Origin: Clostridiales bacterium
GTDB taxonomy: Bacteria > Bacillota > Clostridia > Oscillospirales > CAG-272
Direction: 5' to 3'
Length of the DNA stretch: 11,718 nt
Assembly: GCA_018370615.1 (NCBI GenBank)
Contig: JAGZAC010000027.1
Span: forward strand, 1 to 11,718
A program made the position numbers and the translations under genes. A model generated the notes under the pieces. It made no database searches. It was given only the letters and a program-made list of their open reading frames with translations, and was not told the DNA's origin. The first letter of the stretch is position 1. Each line of letters begins with the position of its first letter. Below are positions 5,468 through 11,718 of the stretch, one piece after another.

Positions 5468-6832
5468 ATGAAACTGATTTACGACATTCAGGACAGACCG
5501 AAAGCGGGACGGCTGATCATTTACTCTCTGCAGCAGTTGCTGGCAATCATGACCGCAACGCTGGTCGTTCCGGTGATTATCGGCCACGGTATGAGCACTG
5601 GTGCGGCGCTGTTTGGGGCAGGGATCGGTACCCTTGTGTACATTCTTTTCACGAAAAAAAGAAGCCCTGTGTTTCTCGGGTCCTCCTTTGCCTTCATCGG
5701 CCCAATGTCTACTGCATTTGCAGGTGCCGTTTCCATGTCGCTGGGATACCTGGGACTGATTATTGGTGCGGTCTTTGCAGGACTGGTGTACGTTGTCATC
5801 GCCATTGCAGTAAAAATTGCAGGCGTTAAGTGGGTTTCCAAGCTGATGCCCCCGGTGGTAATCGGACCCACGGTGGCACTGATTGGTCTTTCTCTTGCAG
5901 GCAACGCCGTCAGCGATTTGACCAAGGGAAACGTAGTCAACCTAGAAGGTGACCCGGTCGCTTCCCCGCTGATCGCGATTCTCTGCGGCGTAGTTACCCT
6001 GGCAATTACCACGCTCTGCTCCACATACGGTAAAAAGTCTGTAAAAATGATCCCCTTTATTATCGGCATCTTGGGCGGATACGCCTTCGCTGTAATTTTG
6101 ACCCTTATCGGCAATGCGGCAGATTTGGATGCACTGAAGCTCATTGATTTTTCCGTATTCAGCAATCTTTTGGTAGATGGAAAAGTCGGACTGAAAACCT
6201 TCTTTGAGATTCCGGACTTCACCTTTTTGACAGCAGTAGATGGTCTCGGCGAATTGAATGCGGAATACATCGGCACCATCGCCGTAGCTTACGTTCCCGT
6301 AGCCTTTGTGGTATTTGCAGAACATCTGGCGGATCACAAAAACATTTCCTCCATTATTGAAAAGGACCTTTTGGAGGATCCGGGACTGCACAGAACTCTC
6401 CTGGGCGACGGCATCGGGTCTATCGCAGGTGCTTTCTTCGGCGGGTGTCCTAACACAACCTATGGCGAATCTGTAGCCTGTGTAGCGATAACAAGAAATG
6501 CCTCTATTTACACCATTATCGGTGCTGCAGTGGGAGCGGTGCTGGTATCCTTCATCAATCCCTTTATTATATTTGTAAATTCCATTCCCTCCTGTGTCAT
6601 GGGCGGCGTTTGCATGGCCTTGTATGGCTTTATCGCCGTCAGCGGCCTGAAGATGATTCAAAAGGTGGATCTGGAAGAAAACAGAAACCTGTTTGTCGTA
6701 TCCGTCATACTTATTTCCGGTATCGGCGGCCTTACCGTGACCTTCGGCGAAATCACACTTACCTCTGTTGCCTGTGCCCTAATTTTGGGAATTCTTACCA
6801 ATGTAATGTTGAGCAAGAAAAAAGCAGAGTAA
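5468..6832 (+). CDS. Uracil permease (NCS2 / UraA-PyrP type)
   Basis: This integral membrane transporter of the nucleobase-cation symporter 2 family imports uracil, most likely with protons. The 454-aa length is normal and the protein is rich in predicted membrane helices (about 12-14 expected for the fold). Diagnostic residues are visible: A-E-H-L-A-D-H at 284-290, with the conserved Glu of the substrate site, and P-N-T-T-Y-G-E at 328-334, the uracil-specific form of the NCS2 signature. Early S-L-Q-Q-L-L-A at 20-26 is also typical. The usual Asn after NTTYGE is Ser here, a small departure from UraA. The start at 5468 is set by AAAGGA (5457-5462) five bases upstream; the frame is open back to 5375 but lacks a good site there. 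It shares the pyrR transcript and ends at the terminator 6851-6887, so uptake should fall when the attenuator terminates. Confidence 0.95.
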   Translation: MKLIYDIQDRPKAGRLIIYSLQQLLAIMTATLVVPVIIGHGMSTGAALFGAGIGTLVYILFTKKRSPVFLGSSFAFIGPMSTAFAGAVSMSLGYLGLIIGAVFAGLVYVVIAIAVKIAGVKWVSKLMPPVVIGPTVALIGLSLAGNAVSDLTKGNVVNLEGDPVASPLIAILCGVVTLAITTLCSTYGKKSVKMIPFIIGILGGYAFAVILTLIGNAADLDALKLIDFSVFSNLLVDGKVGLKTFFEIPDFTFLTAVDGLGELNAEYIGTIAVAYVPVAFVVFAEHLADHKNISSIIEKDLLEDPGLHRTLLGDGIGSIAGAFFGGCPNTTYGESVACVAITRNASIYTIIGAAVGAVLVSFINPFIIFVNSIPSCVMGGVCMALYGFIAVSGLKMIQKVDLEENRNLFVVSVILISGIGGLTVTFGEITLTSVACALILGILTNVMLSKKKAE

Positions 6833-6850
6833 AATATTCTTTCCAATTAT

Positions 6851-6887
6851 AAAGAGAACCCGTGCAGTACCTGCGCGGGTTCTCTTT
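6851..6887 (+). terminator. Intrinsic terminator of the pyrR-permease unit
   Basis: AAAGAGAACCCG (6851-6862) pairs perfectly with CGGGTTCTCTTT (6876-6887), and an inner GCAG/CTGC stem extends the helix to about 17 bp with a three-base loop. A T-rich tail (TTTCTCTGTTTG) follows. Confidence 0.9.
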
Positions 6888-6932
6888 CTCTGTTTGTTTG
6901 AATATAGTAGACTGACGGAGGAAAAGCAGAGG

Positions 6933-8540
6933 TTGAAGAATATCGCTGCTCGTATACATATGAAACAAACAAGCAAGTCTCAAAAATATTTTTTCAATGC
7001 AGTTCTGCTGTCTGCCGTAACAGTGGGCCTTCGAGCCATATCTGTCAGCTTCAACGCCTTTGTGGCAAAGAAAATCGGCTCTCAGGCATTGGGGCTTTTT
7101 ACCCTTGTGACAAGCGTATACTCACTCGCCATCACCTTGGCAGTGTCCGGTGTCAATCTAGCTGCCGTGCGTATGACATCGGAGCGTCTGGCCCGCTGCG
7201 AACAGAGCGGAGTTACCGGGAAAGCGCTGCGCCGGGCACTTCGGGAAGAACTGGCCGGCTGCATTGGTTACAGCCTGTTCTTCGGCCTTTTTGCAGGAAT
7301 TCTATTGTTTACCCTTTCTGGGATACTGGGCACCTATGTACTGGGAGATATCCGCACCATTCCCTCCTTACGCCTGCTGAGCATTGGACTGGTTCCTATT
7401 TCCCTTTCTTCCGCACTGGCCGGATATTTCACAGGCCTGCGCAAGGTATACAAAAACGCAGCCATTTCTATCTGCGAGCAATTTATCCAAATCGCTCTGG
7501 TCTCTGCCGGACTTGTGATTATCGCACCTAAGGGAATAGAATATGCCTGTCTCGCCCTGGTAGGAGGCGCAGCTATTTCGGAAATTGCTTCGTTGATTCT
7601 CGCCATAATCCTTTACATCACAGATCGGGGCGTGAAAATCCCCTCCAAAACTACAGCACAGCCACTCTATCACAGGCAAAAATCCGGCGCCCTGTCCCGG
7701 GCTGCCTCCATTGCGTTTCCGGTGGCCGCCGGGTCCTACATGCGTCAGGGACTGCTGTGTGCGGAACATCTTGCCATTCCCGCCGGGCTGCGCAAAAGCG
7801 GAACTGATCCGGAAACCTCCCTTGCCTCTTATGGTGTTCTACATGGGATGGCCTTTCCCTTGATCTTTTTCCCCTCCTCCGTAATCAGCGCCTTTGCCTC
7901 CCTTTTGGTGCCGGAGTTGTCAGAATGCCTGGCCACCGACAACAAAATCCGCGCCAGAGAAATCGGCATCAAGGTCATCCGGGTCAGTCTGTGGTTTTCC
8001 ATGGGTGTCGCCGGCATTTTTCTGGCCTTTTCCCATGCACTGGGAACAGGAGTTTACGACAGTGCGGAAGCCGGCCGCTACATTGCTGCCTTTGCGCCGC
8101 TGGTTCCGCTGATGTATTTGGACACCTCTGTAGACTCCATCCTGAAAGGGCTTGGACAGCAAGTATACTGTATGAAGGTAAATATTCTAGACGCAGGGCT
8201 CAGTCTGATCCTGGTGCTTACATTGGTTCCTCACTTTGGAATTTGGGGATATGTGGCCTGTGTCTATATAACGGAAACGGTCAACGCCGCCCTCAGCATC
8301 AGCCGAATGCTGGCAGTTACAAAAATTCGGTTTCGGCTGCGCTGGGTTGCCGTTCCCGCCCTATCTGTGCTGGCTGCCTGCACCGGCGTCCGCCTGCTCA
8401 CCTCTTTTATGCATTTGGTTCCTCCCATGCCTGTCCAGATTGCCGCCGCTGCCGTCATGTATATAATCCTACTGCTGGCTTTCCGCTCTATCTCCCGTTC
8501 TGACATCCAATATGCGAAAAAGATGCTGCTGCACACTTGA
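6933..8540 (+). CDS. Polysaccharide/lipid II flippase-like membrane protein (MOP superfamily, SpoVB type)
   Basis: This polytopic membrane protein of 535 aa contains a long series of hydrophobic helices and the SpoVB-like central signature F-P-S-S-V-I-S-A-F-A-S-L-L-V-P-E-L-S-E (coded near 7867-7924). A later G-L-G-Q-Q-V-Y segment and L-V-P-H-F-G-I-W-G are also typical. Family members move lipid-linked sugar precursors across the membrane or act in spore cortex synthesis; substrate specificity cannot be read from sequence. Start: GGAGG at 6917-6921 lies 11 bases before TTG 6933, while the first ATG, at 6960 (526 aa), has no ribosome binding site in front of it. TTG is therefore preferred, but ATG 6960 is a real alternative. 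The frame is open up to 6894, directly after the terminator. The gene follows the pyr terminator by about 45 bases. A MATE drug exporter is less likely, given the signature. Confidence 0.88.
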   Translation: MKNIAARIHMKQTSKSQKYFFNAVLLSAVTVGLRAISVSFNAFVAKKIGSQALGLFTLVTSVYSLAITLAVSGVNLAAVRMTSERLARCEQSGVTGKALRRALREELAGCIGYSLFFGLFAGILLFTLSGILGTYVLGDIRTIPSLRLLSIGLVPISLSSALAGYFTGLRKVYKNAAISICEQFIQIALVSAGLVIIAPKGIEYACLALVGGAAISEIASLILAIILYITDRGVKIPSKTTAQPLYHRQKSGALSRAASIAFPVAAGSYMRQGLLCAEHLAIPAGLRKSGTDPETSLASYGVLHGMAFPLIFFPSSVISAFASLLVPELSECLATDNKIRAREIGIKVIRVSLWFSMGVAGIFLAFSHALGTGVYDSAEAGRYIAAFAPLVPLMYLDTSVDSILKGLGQQVYCMKVNILDAGLSLILVLTLVPHFGIWGYVACVYITETVNAALSISRMLAVTKIRFRLRWVAVPALSVLAACTGVRLLTSFMHLVPPMPVQIAAAAVMYIILLLAFRSISRSDIQYAKKMLLHT

Positions 8541-8541
8541 C

Positions 8542-8569
8542 TTTACTGTCCGCTATGATAAAATATAAT
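8542..8569 (+). promoter_or_regulatory. Predicted promoter of the family 3 glycoside hydrolase gene
   Basis: TTTACT (8542-8547) and a perfect TATAAT (8564-8569) are spaced by 16 bases and start right after the flippase stop codon. The predicted start is near 8576, about 30 bases before the ATG at 8607. Confidence 0.55.
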
Positions 8570-8606
8570 TTGATTGCTTTATATTGTCAGGAAGGATCCC
8601 ATACAT

Positions 8607-10739
8607 ATGAAAGAATACCACGAAAAGTTTGACCCGTCGCCTTACATGGCCAGGGCTGCGGAAATTTTAGAGAAAATGACCCTTCGGGAAAAGATCGGCC
8701 AGCTGCATCTGCTGGGAACCGTGCGGAATCTGGACGAGGATCTGGTGCGCTGCGGAACCATCGGCGCCTTTTTGAACGTGCCGGATGTACAGACAGCCAA
8801 CCGCCTCCAGCGTCTGGCAGTGGAGGAAAGCCGGCTGGGAATTCCGCTGATTATCGGGCATGATATGGTACACGGGGACAGAACACTGTTTCCCATTCCC
8901 CTTGCAGGCGCCGCCAGCTGGGATATGGACAGAATTGAAAATTCCGAGCGCATCTCCGCCATGGAAACCTATGCAGAGGGCATCAACTGGGTATACTCCC
9001 CTATGATCGACATCTCCCGGGAGCCCCGCTGGGGAAGAATCGCAGAGGGGGCCGGCGAGGACAAGCTGCTGGGCAGCGCCGTTGCCGCCGCCAGAGTCCG
9101 GGGATTTCAAACCATCAATCCGGACACCGGATACCCCTATGTGGCCGCCTGCTTCAAGCACTACTGCGGATATGGGCTCAGCGAGGGAGGCCGGGATTAT
9201 GAATCCTGCGACATCAGCGAACGCACCCTGTACGGAGAATACCTTCCCGTATACAAGGCGGCACTGGATGCCGGGGCAATGACCTGTATGTCCTCATTCA
9301 ATTCCCTCAACGGAATTCCCGTAACCGGCTCCAGATATTATCTCACAGAGCTTCTGCGGCAGCTTTGGGGGTTTGCCGGCTTTGTGGTGTCGGACTGGAC
9401 CAGCGTGGAAGAGCTGGTCAATCACCGGGTAGTCCGCGACAAAAAAGACGCGGCACGCCGCGCCCTCCTTGCAGGCTGTGATATGGATATGCACTCCGGC
9501 GCCTACGTGGAGTTTTTGGAAGCACTTGCAGAGGAAGATCCAAAGATTCTACCGGCCATCGATGAAAGTGTGCTGCGAATTTTGTGTGTCAAGCTTGCGG
9601 CGGGTATATTTGCAAATCCCTACCGTGAGGAAAATAACAGCACCGCTTTTTTGAAAGAAGAATATCGTGACGCTGCAAGAGATCTTGCCGCCCATTCCAT
9701 GGTGCTTTTGAAAAATAAAGACAAGACGCTCCCCTTACAGCGAAGCGGCAAAAAATACCTTGTTACCGGGCCTATGGCCGACGCCCGAAAGGAGGCATTG
9801 GGGCTTTGGGGCGGACGTGGAGACCCCCAAACCATTGTCACCGTGTGGGGCGCGCTGGAAAAAGAAGAAGGAATTGAAACGGTGTACGCTGCTGGCTGCG
9901 ACTTTGAAGGTACCGATCGATCCAAGTTCAAGGAAGCGCTCCGTCTTGCGGCCGGCTGCGACGGCATCATATATGTATGCGGTGAACCCTGCCAGTGGGC
10001 CGGAGAAGGCGGCGGAAGAATCGATATTGATTTGCCGGACATCCAGTATGAATATTTGAAACTTCTGCGGGGCTTGAAAAAGCCTATTGTTTCCGTTCTG
10101 CTTACCGCTCGTCCCCTGGCCTGTACCCGTCTGGACGAAATGTCCGATGCGCTGCTGCTGGGGTGGCACGCAGGCGTGGAGGCCGGAAACGCAGTGCGCC
10201 AGCTTTTAATGGGAGAACTGTCTCCCTCCGGCAGGCTGCCGGTCACCTTTCCCCGGGCAACCGGTCAGATTCCCATGTACTATGCGACCCTGTCCGCCGG
10301 ACGGCCCAGAAGTCTCTTCCCCCGCCGGTATCGGGATTGTCCCTCCGACCCTCTCTATCCATTTGGATACGGGCTTACCTACGGCAGCGTAGTATATGAC
10401 AACATTACCATTGAAAATCCACAGATTCGGGCAGGGGAAGCACTGCGGGCCAGCGTTACCTTGTCCAACGTAGGAGACATGGATATAGAAGAAGTGGTAC
10501 AGGTATATTTCTGTGACATCGTATCCTCCATTGCAACACCAGATAAGCTGCTGTGTGATTTTGAAAAGGTTTCCATTGCCGCAGGGCAATCGGTTCAGGT
10601 TTCCTTTTCCATTCCCTCTCACCGGTTTACATTTTTGAACGAAAAACTGGAGCGGGTGCTGGAGCCGGGAGATTTCCGCCTCTATATCGGCGCGGATTCC
10701 ACCTGTGAGGCCTTTGCGCCCTTTACAGTGGTAGAGTAA
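8607..10739 (+). CDS. Glycoside hydrolase family 3 (beta-glucosidase-like), cytoplasmic
   Basis: This 710-aa GH3 enzyme has the three-part layout of BglX-type beta-glucosidases. The N-terminal TIM-barrel domain (about 15-335) holds E-K-I-G-Q-L at 28-33, S-R-E-P-R-W-G-R at 137-144, K-H-Y-C-G-Y-G at 184-190 and S-D-W at 262-264, with Asp263 the expected nucleophile. The second alpha/beta domain (about 355-565) carries G-E-G-G-G-R-I-D at 466-473, with Glu467 a candidate acid/base. A C-terminal fibronectin III-like domain (about 600-705) has V-Q-V-Y-F at 631-635. There is no signal peptide or anchor, so it probably acts inside the cell on imported oligosaccharides or glycosides. The start is set by AAGGA (8592-8596), ten bases before the ATG. 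An ABC ATPase gene begins one base after the stop, suggesting co-transcription. The exact sugar (glucoside, xyloside or other) cannot be decided here; N-acetylglucosaminidase NagZ is unlikely because of the domain layout. Confidence 0.93.
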   Translation: MKEYHEKFDPSPYMARAAEILEKMTLREKIGQLHLLGTVRNLDEDLVRCGTIGAFLNVPDVQTANRLQRLAVEESRLGIPLIIGHDMVHGDRTLFPIPLAGAASWDMDRIENSERISAMETYAEGINWVYSPMIDISREPRWGRIAEGAGEDKLLGSAVAAARVRGFQTINPDTGYPYVAACFKHYCGYGLSEGGRDYESCDISERTLYGEYLPVYKAALDAGAMTCMSSFNSLNGIPVTGSRYYLTELLRQLWGFAGFVVSDWTSVEELVNHRVVRDKKDAARRALLAGCDMDMHSGAYVEFLEALAEEDPKILPAIDESVLRILCVKLAAGIFANPYREENNSTAFLKEEYRDAARDLAAHSMVLLKNKDKTLPLQRSGKKYLVTGPMADARKEALGLWGGRGDPQTIVTVWGALEKEEGIETVYAAGCDFEGTDRSKFKEALRLAAGCDGIIYVCGEPCQWAGEGGGRIDIDLPDIQYEYLKLLRGLKKPIVSVLLTARPLACTRLDEMSDALLLGWHAGVEAGNAVRQLLMGELSPSGRLPVTFPRATGQIPMYYATLSAGRPRSLFPRRYRDCPSDPLYPFGYGLTYGSVVYDNITIENPQIRAGEALRASVTLSNVGDMDIEEVVQVYFCDIVSSIATPDKLLCDFEKVSIAAGQSVQVSFSIPSHRFTFLNEKLERVLEPGDFRLYIGADSTCEAFAPFTVVE

Positions 10740-10740
10740 A

Positions 10741-11718
10741 ATGAGTGGCATAATCGAAATTCATCACCTTTGCAAACACTTTGGCGATGTAAAAGCAGTG
10801 CAGGATGTAAGCTTCCAAGTAAAAAAGGGAGAACTGTTTGCCTTTCTCGGTGTAAATGGAGCGGGAAAGTCTACTACCATTCACATTATGTGCGGACAGC
10901 TTTCCAAAGACAGCGGGAGTATTGTGATTGACGGCCGAGATCTGGACCAGGATGTGGATTCCATCAAAGGGGAGCTTGGAGTAGTCTTTCAAAACTCGGT
11001 GCTGGACAGCGCATTGACCGTATACGACAATTTAGAGAGTCGCGCGGCGCTGTATCATATTTTCGGCCAGGCATTCAGGGACAGGCTTGCCGCCCTTGCA
11101 GATAAACTCGAGTTTAAGGATCTGCTAAAGCGTACGGTAGGCAAGCTGTCCGGTGGACAGCGCAGGCGAATCGATATTGCAAGGGCACTGCTGCACCGTC
11201 CCAAAATTCTTATCCTGGACGAGCCTACCACCGGATTGGACCCTCAAACAAGAAAAATCCTGTGGGATGTGATTTCCGACCTGCGCAAAAACGAAAATTT
11301 AACCGTTTTTCTCACCACCCATTATATGGAAGAAGCGGCGGAAGCGGATTATGTCGTCATCCTCGACAGCGGCAAGATCTCTGCACAGGGAACGCCGCTG
11401 GAACTGAAAAATACCTATACGGGAGATTATATTTGCCAGAGATATTATGTAAACAATCAGCGAAAACTGGTACGAAACAAAGGGGAAAAGCAGATGTATT
11501 ATATTAGGCACGATCATCCGGCAATCATTTCTGAAGAATTGTGGGAAACCGCACAGGAAAAGCTGGCAAAGAAGAGCGAAAGAAACAGGCAGGGGCTACC
11601 TTCTGATGAGATTGCTGTAACGAAAAAAGCCCAGGTTCTATATGCACCGGAGAAAAGAACCCTGAAAGAAACAATTTTGCAAAAACAAGAATCTGGATTT
11701 ATCCCGGATAAACCGCCT
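10741..11718 (+). CDS. ABC transporter ATPase N-terminal part fused in frame to a serine recombinase fragment (3' end cut by window edge)
   Basis: The frame is open for all 326 codons to the window edge. Residues 1-229 are a typical ABC-2 type (drug/lipid exporter class) ATPase: Walker A G-V-N-G-A-G-K-S-T at 37-45, Q-loop Gln84, signature L-S-G-G-Q at 136-140, Walker B I-L-I-L-D-E-P at 156-162 and H-loop His194. The usual continuation after E-L-K-N-T-Y-T-G-D-Y-I is missing. From about residue 232 the sequence instead reads like a large serine recombinase (see the separate entry). The nucleotide-binding domain itself looks complete, but the regulatory C-terminal tail of such ATPases is replaced. 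ATG 10741 comes one base after the hydrolase stop, with only a weak GGTAG as binding site, so translational coupling is likely. No permease gene is visible. The fused ORF may be a genuine rearrangement or an assembly chimera. Confidence 0.85.
   Translation, partial: MSGIIEIHHLCKHFGDVKAVQDVSFQVKKGELFAFLGVNGAGKSTTIHIMCGQLSKDSGSIVIDGRDLDQDVDSIKGELGVVFQNSVLDSALTVYDNLESRAALYHIFGQAFRDRLAALADKLEFKDLLKRTVGKLSGGQRRRIDIARALLHRPKILILDEPTTGLDPQTRKILWDVISDLRKNENLTVFLTTHYMEEAAEADYVVILDSGKISAQGTPLELKNTYTGDYICQRYYVNNQRKLVRNKGEKQMYYIRHDHPAIISEELWETAQEKLAKKSERNRQGLPSDEIAVTKKAQVLYAPEKRTLKETILQKQESGFIPDKPP
11413..11718 (+). pseudogene. Serine recombinase 'Recombinase' domain fragment, joined in frame behind the ABC ATPase
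   Basis: Residues 225-285 of the ORF starting at 10741 read T-Y-T-G-D-Y-I-C-Q-R-Y-Y-V, then N-K-G-E-K-Q-M-Y-Y-I, H-P-A-I-I-S-E-E-L-W and A-Q-E-K-L. This fits the 'Y-x-G-D ... q-k-x-y ... N-x-G-E ... Y-Y-v ... H-x-a-I-I-s ... v/a-q' pattern of the middle Recombinase domain (Pfam PF07508 type) of large serine recombinases from phages and integrative elements. The catalytic resolvase domain that should precede it, with the nucleophilic Ser, is absent, so this piece cannot recombine DNA on its own. After about residue 286 I do not recognise the sequence, and the zinc ribbon usual in this family is not seen before the edge. Base composition becomes more A-rich past 11430. Confidence 0.72.

Noticed and set aside
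5521..6661. Long minus-strand frames (252 and 239 codons) opposite the uracil permease gene
   Set aside because: These are antisense shadows of the permease codons, with low-complexity composition and no start signals.

Overview
The window looks like chromosomal DNA from a low- to mid-GC Firmicute, most likely a gut-type member of the Clostridia (Oscillospiraceae/Ruminococcaceae-like). The grounds are strong Shine-Dalgarno sites, sigma-A type promoters, intrinsic terminators with T-runs, a PyrR attenuator, a SpoVB-like flippase, an 'aluminium resistance' PLP enzyme and dense GGGGAGG-type palindromic repeats between genes. No genus can be fixed from the sequence alone. Both edges cut through genes.

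Layout. Bases 1-234 are the 3' end of tadA (tRNA adenosine deaminase). A first cluster of palindromic repeats (270-575) separates it from a convergent minus-strand gene for a methionine gamma-lyase/aluminium-resistance family PLP enzyme (586-1845). On the plus strand follow a 63-aa protein of unknown function (2003-2194) and a cytidylate kinase-like protein (2341-2949). A second, larger repeat cluster (2972-3372) comes next, then tRNA-Glu(CTC) with its own promoter and terminator (3410-3564), and a lipoprotein with two predicted Ig-like domains (3700-4536).

The pyrimidine unit is the best understood part. A clear promoter (4601-4629) drives a leader with a PyrR-binding hairpin (hexaloop CCGTGA), a competing antiterminator and a terminator (4664-4729). 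It is followed by pyrR (4759-5301), a structured 166-base gap and a uracil permease gene (5468-6832), and ends at a strong terminator (6851-6887). PyrR bound to UMP/UTP should favour termination and so limit uracil uptake. The biosynthetic pyr genes are not in the window.

The last part holds a MOP-superfamily (SpoVB-like) flippase (6933-8540), a family 3 glycoside hydrolase without a signal peptide (8607-10739) and, one base after it, an ABC transporter ATPase gene (10741 onward).

The most unusual observation is in this last ORF. After about residue 230 the ABC ATPase sequence changes, without a frameshift or stop, into what looks like the middle 'Recombinase' domain of a large serine recombinase. 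The join lies at a Tyr-Thr-Gly-Asp-Tyr stretch that fits both families. It is either a real rearrangement by a mobile element or an assembly chimera. The second notable feature is the repeat family: the inner hairpin stem differs in sequence from copy to copy but keeps its base pairing.
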